Source of the DNA: a virus
Reading direction: 5' to 3' (one strand)
Virus record (IMG/VR): IMGVR_UViG_3300020160_000128
Span: 1-30,141 of that record
Length of the DNA: 30,141 bases
The translations under genes were made by a program, and so were the position numbers. Of the stretch, positions 1-10,128 are shown in pieces (the first letter of the stretch is position 1; each line of letters opens with the position of its first letter). The notes beneath the pieces are model-generated. The model was not told where the DNA came from and made no database searches. It saw only the letters and a list, made by a program, of their open reading frames with translations.

Positions 1-272
1 GATCCATTCTTAAGTTCAATTGTCAGTTCACTTTCGTTAATCTTCCGGGTCCAATTTAGATCTATAAGCCGATACTTGAGTTTCTTCCATACGATCTGCT
101 TGGCCTGTCTATAACTGCTGGTAACATACCATACATCTTTGTTGGGTTCCTTAGCGTGGTAACATAACTCTCTTATAGATAAGTGTGTCTTACCAAAGCG
201 ACGACCCGCTATGACTACACGAAAGCGGGCAGGATCATCAACGATTGTTTGTTGGGCTTTACTTAATGACAT
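1..272 (-). CDS. terL: Terminase large subunit, N-terminal part (runs off the left edge)
   Basis: The large terminase is the ATP-driven motor that pumps DNA into the prohead and cuts the concatemer. This fragment holds the first 90 codons. Residues 22-29 read AGRRFGKT, a Walker A loop of the phage terminase ATPase type. VWYVTSSYRQAKQIVW follows about 20 residues later, then KNGS at the window edge, which is the usual course of this family. The ATG at 272 overlaps the end of the holin-like gene by 14 bases, and I see no better start. The Walker B and nuclease parts lie beyond base 1. A terminase nuclease C-terminus on the same strand enters at the right edge, so this is very probably the other half of one gene. 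Confidence 0.9.
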   Translation of the reverse strand, partial: MSLSKAQQTIVDDPARFRVVIAGRRFGKTHLSIRELCYHAKEPNKDVWYVTSSYRQAKQIVWKKLKYRLIDLNWTRKINESELTIELKNG

Positions 273-498
273 TAGTTAATATCGCGGCCCAGTCAGCATG
301 TGCTACTATCCAGGCTGCGATAACGCCTGCCAATGCTAAGAAGCCTAGAATATAGTTCTTGAGATCACGTAGATTATCTAACTTGGCCATGACCTTGTTG
401 TGATCATCACGGTTCTCTTGACGTAGGATGGTAAGGTCTTCTTTAATGCCATCTACCTTGGTTTCTAGTACTGACACACGTTCATTGGTTGAAGCCAT
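259..498 (-). CDS. Small coiled-coil plus membrane protein, holin/XhlA-like
   Basis: This is a 79-residue protein. Residues 1-45 are charged and heptad-like (ERVSVLETKVDGIKEDLTIL), and residues 48-67 form one hydrophobic membrane segment (YILGFLALAGVIAAWIVAHA). A short N-terminal coiled coil followed by one C-terminal membrane helix is the architecture of XhlA-type haemolysin/holin-associated proteins, so a role in membrane disruption at lysis is plausible. It starts at a TAATG overlap with the small terminase stop and itself overlaps the terL start, so the three genes are translationally coupled. I see no endolysin beside it. A Rz-like or structural membrane protein is the alternative. Architecture is seen; function is inferred. 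Confidence 0.55.
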   Translation of the reverse strand: MASTNERVSVLETKVDGIKEDLTILRQENRDDHNKVMAKLDNLRDLKNYILGFLALAGVIAAWIVAHADWAAILTNVIK

Positions 499-863
499 TA
501 TTCATCACTCCAAGGTAGAGGTTGTTTGTCATCACCTGTTTGACCATTGTCAGAGTAGCCTAGGATGTTCTTGGCCAGGAAGATTTGTACAGCGGCATTC
601 ATGTTCTGACATGCGTTGTTAAGCATAGCGCGGCGTAGAGTAATTTTTAAGTTCTCACGGCCTTTTATGAGATTTACGCTAAAATTGTATCTCAAGGTGT
701 TTTCGTCAATGCCCCAAAAGTTTGCGATTTCGTTATCCCTACAACCCAAAGCCGCGAGTTTTTCCACTTCATCAGGTGGAATCAATACCTTGTCACGGCC
801 CACTACTTTACCTAAAATAGTGCCTTCTACAAGTTCTTTGGGTTTAGGTCCGGTCTTGGCCAT
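498..863 (-). CDS. terS: Probable terminase small subunit
   Basis: This is a 121-residue protein directly upstream of a holin-like gene and terL. It has a helix-turn-helix-like stretch at about residues 30-60 (DEVEKLAALGCRDNEIANFW followed by GIDENTLRYNF), as expected for the DNA-recognition domain of small terminases. A basic helical part (residues 62-85, GRENLKITLRRAMLNNA) could mediate oligomerisation. The acidic C-terminus is often the part that contacts the large subunit. It starts at a TAATG overlap with the Ig-like gene upstream. The call rests on the motif and the neighbourhood; it could be another small DNA-binding protein. In this family it would bind the packaging site and guide the large subunit. 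Confidence 0.65.
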   Translation of the reverse strand: MAKTGPKPKELVEGTILGKVVGRDKVLIPPDEVEKLAALGCRDNEIANFWGIDENTLRYNFSVNLIKGRENLKITLRRAMLNNACQNMNAAVQIFLAKNILGYSDNGQTGDDKQPLPWSDE

Positions 864-1198
864 TATGCTGAACGGTTCTCGACTTTGACTCGGAAACTGC
901 GGCGATCTATTAAGCCGTCTGTGGTCGTTATCGCCGCAGTTATAGTATAGACTTTGCCCACGTTGCCGCCGCTGAGTGTTATATAGGTTATGTGTCCTGA
1001 GGTAATACCCTGTGCATCTTTGACCAATGGTGCTGGATCATTAGCACGTACCTGCATGGTATATGCTACTGTGGCTATGGTATCATTACCCAATAGCCAG
1101 TCGGCCCATTCCATTGTATAGGTCAACTTAGCACTGGGGTCTTTGCTAATCCAACTACCTTGGTTATCTTGATAATAACCTGTTTGTGTTATAGTCAT
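863..1198 (-). CDS. Ig-like phage structural protein
   Basis: This 111-residue beta-rich protein has the pattern W-x-WL-x(3)-DTI, then ITSGHITYITLSGGNVGKVY and a final DRRSFRVKVENRSA. The pattern suggests a single immunoglobulin-like sandwich of the kind often found beside fibre genes in aquatic phages (fold inferred from strand pattern). It lies four bases downstream of the large LamG/repeat adhesin and its stop overlaps the small terminase start as TAATG. A virion-surface role such as decoration or fibre accessory is likely. I cannot name a precise family. No signal peptide or membrane segment is visible. Confidence 0.5.
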   Translation of the reverse strand: MTITQTGYYQDNQGSWISKDPSAKLTYTMEWADWLLGNDTIATVAYTMQVRANDPAPLVKDAQGITSGHITYITLSGGNVGKVYTITAAITTTDGLIDRRSFRVKVENRSA

Positions 1199-1202
1199 AC
1201 GT

Positions 1203-4028
1203 TTATCCTTGAATAATATTTACACGACTTTCGCTTTTTATACCTAATAAGCGACTTTCTTCGTGTATTCTTAGCCCTCTTGATTCACTGCGTATATACA
1301 GTGTCAATGCTGGGTCTAAGCGTTGTACAGTTACGATTGATATGTTAAATGCTGATACTTGTAGATTAGCAGTGAATACTTTTAGTCTACGTGTTTCAGC
1401 AGCCAATGCTGTGGTGCTAGTTAAGTTGGCTGTGGCCAATCTTACTGCTTGATTAGCCGTGGTCATAGCAGTTTGACAGGCCAACACTGCTGTTATGCCT
1501 CTCAATCTATTGGCTTGTGCTGTGAATTCACCTGTTGTAGTCACAGCCATTTGACCCGCTCTGATCACATTGATCTGTGCTGATACAGCCGATTGACTTG
1601 TCAACGCTACTGCTGAAGATCTTAGTTTGTCAATGCTTGCACTGACAGTTACAGCGGATTCTAATGCACCTTGGGCAATTACTACCTTACGTGCTTGCGC
1701 TGTTACGCTAGTGGTCGCAGTCATTACTACTGGGCGATCTGCTGTTACTCGACCTGTTGCTGTGACAGCCGTTGCCGCATTTAGATCAATGAATGTACGG
1801 CCAATCTTGTTGACCACAGTAATTTCTGCTGCCATGGCTGCAAATGTTGCACCAACGGGTGTTGTTTTTGCGGCTTGTGTTGACTGAGTAAATTGTGCAG
1901 ACAGTGCTATAGTAAATGGTCTAGAGCGTGCTGTTTCTGCTGACAGTGCAGTTTGACTAGTATATGCTTGTGTAATTCTTGCAGTCTTAATTGCACTAAC
2001 AGTGATTGCTACTGTAGTTTGTAATGCTAGTTCGCCAGGACGTGTTCTACTTGCAGTGACCGCAACACTAGTAGTTGTAGACATTGTGGCCGCAATAGCA
2101 ACGTTCTTCTGTGCTACTGTTGTCATTGAAACTGCAGATTGCAGAGCAACAGTTTGTGTAGCAAATCTTATTCTATCGTTTGCAGTGGTGAAGGTTGCTG
2201 TAGTCTGTAGATCTGCCTGGGCCTGTTGACGTCGACCGCCACTTGCTGTTACGCTTGTAGTGGCAGTTAACGCGGCGTCTGCATTTACTACCAAACCAAC
2301 TACTACAAAGCCATTGCCTCTTGTGTAGTTCCAATTGGGTTGTTCGGCTGTTGCGCCGTCTAATAAGTTTCTTCTAAATGATAACCAAACTTGTGCTTGG
2401 TAATTACCAGGAGTTAGTCCTGTGTCACTGATTAGGGTTTTTACACTACCATTGGCAAATTCAGTCGCAGGCGGTCCTGACCAGTTGCTGCCGCTGATAT
2501 AGGTAGTGTTGGTAATCCATAATTGATCTAGGTAAATGGTCACAGGATTAGCAGTGCTACCCCAATCACCACTTAGGGTTGAACTCATTGTGGCCAACTG
2601 GTAGGCAGTATCATTGCCTATCAGTGTAGGAGTTCCTATTTCTTGTGCTACAGTAAAATATTCTACTCCGTCTAGCAAGGTACTGGTCGTTACAAGATTA
2701 CCTACTACACCACCGGCAGTTGCGGGCCAATTATAACTTTCAATTATACCTGGGATTAGATTGAATTCAAAATTATGCCATTGTGTTGGATCAAATCCTG
2801 TGGGCAATCTACTGGTATGCACATTGGTACTAGCGTATCGGCCCCAAGCAGTACTTGTATCGGCACTAAAGTTACGTGAAACATTCAGTGTGTATTCAAC
2901 ATTTATTTCATAGTAATTGGTATCTCGACGTTTTAAATTGGCCTGTGTAGCACCACTGGTGTATAATCTTATGCTCTGACCTATAGCGATTGGAGCGGCT
3001 AATTTTAACCATAGGTCAACAACTACTGGATCCCAACCATTGTAAGTGGTTCCACTAATTGTTCTACTGGTGATTGTTTTTCTAATCTCTCCAACATTGT
3101 CACTGGTGATATAACCACTGCCACCAGCATTGTACAGTAGGGTTAAGAATTCACTGTTGGATTCTGCTGTGACTGTGACTGTAGTGGTCAAGGCAGCGGC
3201 AAAGTCTTTAACAACTGGCTGTTTGGTTATTGTAGCAGAGAGACTAGCAGTAACAGTCAAGTCTGCTGAAACTATGTCAAATTCACTGACAGTATCAGCA
3301 TAACTTTGATCAAACTTGTATAAGAATTTTGTAGTGGCTAGTTTACCATCATTGATGCTGCCGTCTGGTTGTGTACTGCCAACTGCATTTACACCCGTTG
3401 CAAAGAACAAGTCATCAATGTAAGCACCGTTATCTTGATTGATTACAAATGGCTGTTCACTACCTACAAATATACCTCTGTAGTCGGGTTGATTGTTGGC
3501 AGTGGCAAATGCGTTAACACCTGAACCAATGCGACCATTGTAGGTTGTGCTGGTATTGCTTGTGTTAACGCCATTGAATCTTAAAGTGATAACTCCGCTG
3601 GTTCTGCTGACTTCCCAACGATCAAAGTCGCCTGTTGGTTGGATTAGGTTACCATTAGATCCGTTAAAGGTAGTTGTTATGATTGTTGATGTACCACTTA
3701 CATCTTCAGGTATGAAACTAAAGTAAGGAAGCGCACTATAGCCCGCGCCCACTTGGGTGATCTTTAATCCTAGTTCCCAACCAGAACTATTGTTCTGTTG
3801 GCTACCATATTTAATGATAGGATATCTACCATTTATATTGCTTACATTAAGTGTACCGTACTTGATCCAAACACTGAAATAAAAGTCTTGACTGGCAGCA
3901 ATGCTGAAGTCACCTGATCCGATAGGATCAATACGTAGGGCTTTTGATCTGCTGGTATCGAATGGAGCATAGAAACTTCCGGTTCCATACTTTTTAGTAT
4001 CGGTAACTAGACCATATTGATTAGGCAT
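1203..4028 (-). CDS. Large adhesin: LamG-like domain, second beta domain, about sixteen 20-residue repeats
   Basis: This is a 941-residue surface protein. Residues 1-230 look like a concanavalin/laminin-G sandwich (GSFYAPFDTSRSKALRI, FYFSVWIKYG, DRWEVSRTSGVITLRFNG, GAYIDDLFFATG). A second beta-rich globular region spans about 285-575. Residues 580-895 are tandem repeats of 20-21 residues with pattern A-x-L-x-T/S-x-T-x-V/F-x-A followed by an Arg-rich turn. The C-terminus carries ESR three times, nine residues apart. There is no signal peptide, as expected for a virion protein. The ATG at 4028 overlaps the upstream repeat gene by eight bases. A role as a long tail fibre or adhesin that binds host glycans is inferred from the LamG-like domain and the repeats. 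Confidence 0.65.
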   Translation of the reverse strand: MPNQYGLVTDTKKYGTGSFYAPFDTSRSKALRIDPIGSGDFSIAASQDFYFSVWIKYGTLNVSNINGRYPIIKYGSQQNNSSGWELGLKITQVGAGYSALPYFSFIPEDVSGTSTIITTTFNGSNGNLIQPTGDFDRWEVSRTSGVITLRFNGVNTSNTSTTYNGRIGSGVNAFATANNQPDYRGIFVGSEQPFVINQDNGAYIDDLFFATGVNAVGSTQPDGSINDGKLATTKFLYKFDQSYADTVSEFDIVSADLTVTASLSATITKQPVVKDFAAALTTTVTVTAESNSEFLTLLYNAGGSGYITSDNVGEIRKTITSRTISGTTYNGWDPVVVDLWLKLAAPIAIGQSIRLYTSGATQANLKRRDTNYYEINVEYTLNVSRNFSADTSTAWGRYASTNVHTSRLPTGFDPTQWHNFEFNLIPGIIESYNWPATAGGVVGNLVTTSTLLDGVEYFTVAQEIGTPTLIGNDTAYQLATMSSTLSGDWGSTANPVTIYLDQLWITNTTYISGSNWSGPPATEFANGSVKTLISDTGLTPGNYQAQVWLSFRRNLLDGATAEQPNWNYTRGNGFVVVGLVVNADAALTATTSVTASGGRRQQAQADLQTTATFTTANDRIRFATQTVALQSAVSMTTVAQKNVAIAATMSTTTSVAVTASRTRPGELALQTTVAITVSAIKTARITQAYTSQTALSAETARSRPFTIALSAQFTQSTQAAKTTPVGATFAAMAAEITVVNKIGRTFIDLNAATAVTATGRVTADRPVVMTATTSVTAQARKVVIAQGALESAVTVSASIDKLRSSAVALTSQSAVSAQINVIRAGQMAVTTTGEFTAQANRLRGITAVLACQTAMTTANQAVRLATANLTSTTALAAETRRLKVFTANLQVSAFNISIVTVQRLDPALTLYIRSESRGLRIHEESRLLGIKSESRVNIIQG

Positions 4029-4665
4029 TCAAATCTCCTACAAGCGTAGCCCTAGTTCTTGTACCAGCGACTTTGATTTCTATTGCGCTTGTAGTCAAAG
4101 AAGAAGCCGCTGAAAATGCGGCCTCGTCATAACGTACACGATTATTAGCGATAGCAATGTCAGTTGTTGCGGCCTGTGCGCTTGAGTACAATCTCGAGCG
4201 ACTACCTGTGGCCACAATAGTTGTTGTTGTAGATACACTAGTATTGATGCTACGGATTCTACTTACAGCCACAGCAATATTGGCATTGCCAAATGCAAAC
4301 AATGAGATATCATTGATTCTATTTGCTTGTGTAGTTTGTGCAAATGTGCATGATAAACTTGTTTGTGCAGTCACAGTCTTAACTGCATTTACAGTTGAAC
4401 TGGCATTGACTGATAGTGCGGCTTCAAATTCTTTAACAGTACCGCTAGTTGATTGTAATTGGCTTGACGCAACTATATTACCTACAGCATCAGCAATGTG
4501 TGCAAAGTAATCAGGATCAATATATCCTACTTCAAAATAACTAGGGTATAGTTTTCTAGCATTAATGGTCATGGTGCTAGAGCCATTGATGCTGGACTCA
4601 GCATTGGCCGTATAGACGAAATAACTATCGTCTATGTAACCAAATACAAAGTAGGTAATATCCAC
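4021..4665 (-). CDS. Ala/Thr-repeat fibre protein related to the adjacent adhesin
   Basis: This 214-residue protein starts at a GTG with AAGGA seven bases upstream. Its N-terminus has two copies of a Tyr/Phe-rich motif (YFVFGYIDDSYFVYTA and YFEVGYIDPDYFAHIADA, about residues 5-20 and 43-60). From about residue 75 it consists of the same 20-residue A/T/S-rich repeats with a basic turn seen in the adhesin downstream. Its stop overlaps the adhesin start by eight bases, so the two are translationally coupled. The shared repeat suggests they form one fibre or arose by splitting or duplication of one gene. No catalytic motif is present. The fibre role is inferred. Confidence 0.55.
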   Translation of the reverse strand: MDITYFVFGYIDDSYFVYTANAESSINGSSTMTINARKLYPSYFEVGYIDPDYFAHIADAVGNIVASSQLQSTSGTVKEFEAALSVNASSTVNAVKTVTAQTSLSCTFAQTTQANRINDISLFAFGNANIAVAVSRIRSINTSVSTTTTIVATGSRSRLYSSAQAATTDIAIANNRVRYDEAAFSAASSLTTSAIEIKVAGTRTRATLVGDLNA

Positions 4666-4675
4666 CGGTTAGTCC

Positions 4676-5734
<1,059 letters not shown>

Positions 5735-5745
5735 CTACCGTTCGA

Positions 5746-7137
<1,392 letters not shown>

Positions 7138-7155
7138 TGTATCTGCTCCTAGTTA

Positions 7156-7575
7156 TTAGGCTAGGCTAATGGTTAAGTTACCACTAGTTACCTGGAAGGT
7201 ATCGCCCGTGTCGATTTGTTTGCTTGTGGTTACTGCACCGTAGAACAGTACATTACCTGCACCTGCTGTGCCACCGTCCATGATTGCCACGTGTGTAACA
7301 GTACCCCAACTTGCTGTTGCGGCTGAGAAAGTAACAGTTGCATTGGTTGCACTTGTACCACTAGATGCGGCTGCAAATGCTATTGTCTGGCGACTGTATG
7401 CTGAACTTGAAGTTGTTACTTCATCAGTTAATGTGCCGGCTTCTAAGTTAGTGGCAGCGTTAGTACTAGTGTTTGTGAATAGTGCTAGATATAAACTGCT
7501 TGGCTGGGTGAATGCTGATACACGTAGAACGTGGTCTAATACTTTGTTTTCTAAATAATTGCTTGCGGCTGTCAT
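7156..7575 (-). CDS. Small phage structural protein of the LALFT-type fibre family
   Basis: This 139-residue protein has a recognisable pattern: LENKVLDHVL near the N-terminus, SLYLALFTN, then SSSAYSRQTIAFAAASSG, ATASWGTVTHVAIMDGG and NVLFYGAVTTSKQI. Proteins of this pattern recur in tail-fibre regions of aquatic and other phages and are usually annotated as structural or fibre-associated. It has no signal peptide or enzyme motif. AAGGAG lies upstream of the ATG at 7575. It sits between two anchor-motif fibres, so a baseplate or fibre-linked role is likely. The biochemical role is unknown. Confidence 0.6.
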   Translation of the reverse strand: MTAASNYLENKVLDHVLRVSAFTQPSSLYLALFTNTSTNAATNLEAGTLTDEVTTSSSAYSRQTIAFAAASSGTSATNATVTFSAATASWGTVTHVAIMDGGTAGAGNVLFYGAVTTSKQIDTGDTFQVTSGNLTISLA

Positions 7576-7589
7576 AAGATATTCTCCTT

Positions 7590-7618
7590 AATATGATTTA
7601 TGTGGATTGGATCCACAT
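7590..7618 (-). repeat. Perfect inverted repeat (hairpin) in the fibre leader region
   Basis: A 12-base arm ATTTATGTGGAT and its exact complement ATCCACATAAAT are separated by TGG (about 7591-7617). On the minus strand it falls in the untranslated leader just upstream of the small structural gene. No T run follows on either strand, so termination is unlikely. It may affect RNA stability or be a protein-binding dyad. Confidence 0.5.
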
Positions 7619-7631
7619 AAATGGATCACTT

Positions 7632-7649
7632 GTTCGCGCACAAGTATTT
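7632..7649 (-). repeat. Second leader hairpin, ACTTGT/ACAAGT stem
   Basis: ACTTGT and ACAAGT flank a six-base TCGCGC spacer. The hairpin lies beside a TATAAATA box and directly before the 12-bp inverted repeat. A related CACAAGT/ACTTGTG hairpin occurs in the leader downstream of the capsid gene (25544-25560), so the stem sequence recurs at two minus-strand leaders. Confidence 0.4.
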
Positions 7650-7652
7650 ATA
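7645..7652 (-). promoter_or_regulatory. TATAAATA box, possible phage late-type promoter
   Basis: The minus strand reads TATAAATA in the gap upstream of the small structural gene. The same octamer occurs at 8551-8558 and 10133-10140, in each case in a minus-strand gap. I see no good -35 box at this site. TATAAATA is the T4 late promoter core; no T4-like late sigma gene is visible, so a late-promoter reading is speculative. Confidence 0.35.
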
Positions 7653-7699
7653 GAGAAATCGAAAAAACCTTATAAAACCTTAGAAAAAGAAGAAAATAA

Positions 7700-8533
7700 T
7701 TATGCGGCAGATCTTGTCTTGATGGCTGCGAAGGTTGCTGTGATAGTTCCGGCTGTTGAGTTGGTCCATCTGTAACCACTAATGCCACTGACATAAGCAA
7801 TAGTGCCACTGGTATTACTTAGACTATCACCCAATTTGACTGTAGAATTTCCGCCACATAACCATAAGGCCACATTGCCGCTAGTTTGATTATTAACTGT
7901 GATCATTCCACTGAAGTTGCTAAAGTTAACAGTTGCACCACTGCTATATGTCTGACTAGTTTCTGATTTATCAATCATTGCAGAGCCTGCGGCAGTCAAA
8001 CTAGAAATATTACCATCTGTTCTTAGTCCTGATGCAAAGTATTTTTGTGCATCGATATATGGATAACTGTTAAATTCTGTAGGTCGGCGATGCCATGATA
8101 CCCGTGTAGGGCCAGTGGCTGGTGTATTAAATAATGGATTATGCATAACATCATAAAATACTATGCCAGACTCATATTCTTGTATTTGATTACTAGCACT
8201 AATACCATTCGTGCCATCAACTATCAAAGTAAGGCTTACTCCAGTACTAACTTTATTGACCACTAATACCAATGGTTGTAATGGATGATTTACAGCATCA
8301 GTAATATTTAGAGTTACCGTACCGCTCGTGGCTGTTACATATACATAGACTATTTGATTAGTAAATGTTATGGCTGTAGTTCCTGCTGAGGCTATTGAAA
8401 CATAGGTTGTGTCACTAGTATACGCACCACCTGAACCAGCGGCATCTCTAAGATTGGTAAAATTAGTGTCTAACTCATCATAAGTTAGTGCTGTTCCCTT
8501 GCTGGCTCTAGTTACTATCGTCGGTGTTGGCAT
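7700..8533 (-). CDS. Tail fibre with shared N-terminal anchor and beta-rich body
   Basis: This 277-residue protein begins with TIVTRASKGTALTYDELDTN, the same anchor motif as the two collagen-like fibres downstream. The body is a beta-rich domain with no collagen run. A segment at about 115-160 (QEYESGIVFYDVMHNPLF ... RVSWHRRPTEFNSYPYID) precedes a C-terminal strand-rich region. It probably occupies the same attachment point on the tail as its two paralogues. The start is supported by AGAGGA upstream of ATG 8533, and a TATAAATA box lies directly before it. Receptor specificity is unknown. Confidence 0.65.
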   Translation of the reverse strand: MPTPTIVTRASKGTALTYDELDTNFTNLRDAAGSGGAYTSDTTYVSIASAGTTAITFTNQIVYVYVTATSGTVTLNITDAVNHPLQPLVLVVNKVSTGVSLTLIVDGTNGISASNQIQEYESGIVFYDVMHNPLFNTPATGPTRVSWHRRPTEFNSYPYIDAQKYFASGLRTDGNISSLTAAGSAMIDKSETSQTYSSGATVNFSNFSGMITVNNQTSGNVALWLCGGNSTVKLGDSLSNTSGTIAYVSGISGYRWTNSTAGTITATFAAIKTRSAA

Positions 8534-8550
8534 TTTTAGATTCCTCTTTA

Positions 8551-8558
8551 TATTTATA
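8551..8558 (-). promoter_or_regulatory. TATAAATA box before the first fibre gene
   Basis: The minus strand reads TATAAATATAAAGAGGA, then the fibre ATG at 8533. If this is a promoter, the leader would be only about a dozen bases and would begin almost at the ribosome-binding site. There is no clear -35 element. The box matches those at 7645 and 10133. Confidence 0.35.
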
Positions 8559-8570
8559 GGTTACTTAAAA

Positions 8571-8807
8571 TTAGAACCCTTTTGTGTCTCTTTCAATATC
8601 AAATAGGGCTTTGGCAGCGATTAGATCACTTAGTTTTAAGTGTGCTTGTTGTAGTTGGTGATGGCTTACAAGTAATGCACTGAATTCTTGTTGTACCTTC
8701 ATAAATTCGTTAGCCATACGATTATGTGCATCTGTTAATTGACCAAGTCTTTGATCCATGGCAATTAGTGCATCATATGGATCAAAATTTCCAAACATAT
8801 CGTTCAT
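8571..8807 (-). CDS. Small coiled-coil protein, unknown function
   Basis: This 78-residue protein is helical throughout, with heptad-like spacing at about residues 15-60 (ALIAMDQRLGQLTDAHNRM, EFMKVQQEFSALLVSHHQL). It has no membrane segment, signal peptide or cysteine pair. Its ATG overlaps the stop of the gene upstream at 8807, so the two are coupled. Lying just upstream of the fibre genes, it could be a fibre chaperone or small structural linker, but nothing in the sequence proves that. Confidence 0.5.
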   Translation of the reverse strand: MNDMFGNFDPYDALIAMDQRLGQLTDAHNRMANEFMKVQQEFSALLVSHHQLQQAHLKLSDLIAAKALFDIERDTKGF

Positions 8808-9199
8808 TAGATTATCCTAATTTGAAAGCGTATTGGCTCCACTTCTAAAAATGTTGCCAGAGCCATTGAAATGAATTCAATGTCGCTCATTTGTTTATCT
8901 GTTAGATCTCTCTGTGTGCCAAACACTAGATTGTTTACAAGACCACCTACAATGCTACAAGGTGTATTTTGACGGTACTTACCATTGACTTGTCCTTTGT
9001 GTAGTTTATCCGTACGCTTGTGCCAGAACTGTGTTAAGATCCATATGTTATCTTCACTGGGATTAAGATCTCGTTCACTCATCATGGCTAGCCAACGGAT
9101 GAATTCTTTTTGTAGCCATGCCATATCTTCTGGATCTATCTCGCGATACTCTGTCCTAGCGGCAGTTTGTTTAGGAAAATAAAGTATTGTTTTAGCCAT
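8807..9199 (-). CDS. Conserved-looking phage protein of unknown function
   Basis: This 130-residue protein is not one I recognise. It has a helical N-terminus with aromatic residues (DPEDMAWLQKEFIRWLAMMSE), a central basic segment (FWHKRTDKLHKGQVNGKYRQ) and a C-terminal part with VGGLVNNLVFGTQRDLTDKQ. No enzyme motif, membrane span or metal-binding cluster is evident. It lies between an HNH-like gene and a coiled-coil gene in one minus-strand run that leads to the fibres. A good start codon and tight overlap with its neighbour support it being real. Confidence 0.5.
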   Translation of the reverse strand: MAKTILYFPKQTAARTEYREIDPEDMAWLQKEFIRWLAMMSERDLNPSEDNIWILTQFWHKRTDKLHKGQVNGKYRQNTPCSIVGGLVNNLVFGTQRDLTDKQMSDIEFISMALATFLEVEPIRFQIRII

Positions 9200-9201
9200 T
9201 T

Positions 9202-9585
9202 TTATACCCTTCTTTTAGGTTTACGTTTTTGTTTATCTTGACCACGTTGACCGTGACCTGTTTTCCACAGTGCTTGTTTGGCACAGTGCGCTTTTCTAGT
9301 TACTAGTTCTACATTATCTGGTGTCCAATCACCTTCCCAATCAATACGTGTCATACACAACTGTTCGCTGTCTCTACCACGCTGATGCCAGAATCCATTC
9401 CATACATTATAGTAATCTTCAAATTCTAAGGTCCATTCTTCACCTCTATAGTTGGCTTGTGCTCTGCTACGTAACCAAGGTAGATACATTTGATGTTTAT
9501 ACTTGTCTGGGCCGCATATCCATACATGAGGTCTTTCAACTCCTTGGCCATGTCGACCGTATAGTCTTGGTCCTTTATTTGGCAT
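9202..9585 (-). CDS. HNH-like/T7 gp5.3-like small nuclease-fold protein (tentative)
   Basis: This 127-residue basic protein starts at ATG 9585, just after AAAGGAG; a longer reading to 9690 would invade the methyltransferase gene. The middle and C-terminus follow a layout I associate with small phage HNH-type proteins: an aromatic/basic stretch (WLRSRAQANYRGEEW), then LCMTRIDWEGDWTPDNVELV, corresponding to the family pattern L-x-R-I-D-x-x-G-x-Y/W-x-P-x-N. The extreme C-terminus is very basic (KQKRKPKRRV), which suits nucleic-acid binding. No clear His-Asn-His triad is visible, so nuclease activity is uncertain. Homing or DNA-processing roles are possible. Confidence 0.4.
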   Translation of the reverse strand: MPNKGPRLYGRHGQGVERPHVWICGPDKYKHQMYLPWLRSRAQANYRGEEWTLEFEDYYNVWNGFWHQRGRDSEQLCMTRIDWEGDWTPDNVELVTRKAHCAKQALWKTGHGQRGQDKQKRKPKRRV

Positions 9586-9586
9586 A

Positions 9587-10108
9587 TTATTCTCCTTTAG
9601 GTATCTTTTGCAAAATAAATTTAAACTCTTCTGCATTTTCATCCAGCCAGTGAGTTTTAAAATTAACAGAATATATGGAACGGAAATCACTCATTGCAGT
9701 CTTGCCAACTTGATCTACATAGTTTTGTTGATATAAAAATATCAACTGTTCCTTTTGCAATATCCTAGTATGACTAGGATCACCCCATGCCCACGCACTA
9801 TGTCTACTAGGACAGGTGGCCATAAAGTATCCACCCATCTTTAGTAGTCTATAAAATTCTGTAAATTGTGCAAAGAACGTCAGATAGTCACCTTGATGTC
9901 CCACATGCTCTAATACTTCATAAGCATGTATTTCATCAAAGGATTCACTATCAAATGGCAACGGCAGTTTATGTAGATCCCAAACAATATCAGGTTCATG
10001 ATCTGCATTGTAATCCAATGTGGTCAAGTTTTCAAAATGACCTGTAGCATCTACAGTTAGACGCTTGTCCCATTTACTACCACAGCCAATCAATAATTCT
10101 CGTTTCAT
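9587..10108 (-). CDS. SAM-dependent methyltransferase, class I
   Basis: This 173-residue protein shows an S-adenosylmethionine-binding start (LLIGCGSKWDKRL, GCGS at residues 8-11), a region with LDYNADHEPDIVWDLHKLP, then FDEIHAYEVLEHVG, where an acidic residue and EVLEHV typify Methyltransf_11-type enzymes. YRLLKMGGYFMATCPS matches the usual motif before the fifth strand. The substrate cannot be told; glycan, small-molecule or protein methylation are all possible. It is divergent from a glycosyltransferase, separated by a 100-base promoter region, so both may modify one surface polymer. A strong sigma70-type promoter lies directly upstream. Confidence 0.75.
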   Translation of the reverse strand: MKRELLIGCGSKWDKRLTVDATGHFENLTTLDYNADHEPDIVWDLHKLPLPFDSESFDEIHAYEVLEHVGHQGDYLTFFAQFTEFYRLLKMGGYFMATCPSRHSAWAWGDPSHTRILQKEQLIFLYQQNYVDQVGKTAMSDFRSIYSVNFKTHWLDENAEEFKFILQKIPKGE

Positions 10109-10128
10109 ATATTCCCTTTTATACCTAT

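Noticed and set aside
1-5. GATCC at the window start as a cloning-site scar
   Set aside because: The terL frame runs through it as the normal residues NGS, so it is ordinary coding sequence; the right end shows no matching site.
7593-7775. Plus-strand 60-codon frame in the fibre leader
   Set aside because: It starts in hairpin-rich leader sequence and ends inside a fibre gene on the other strand, without a plausible ribosome-binding site.
9586-9690. Longer N-terminus (to 9690) for the HNH-like gene
   Set aside because: It would lie inside the methyltransferase gene; ATG 9585 has an ideal AAAGGAG upstream.
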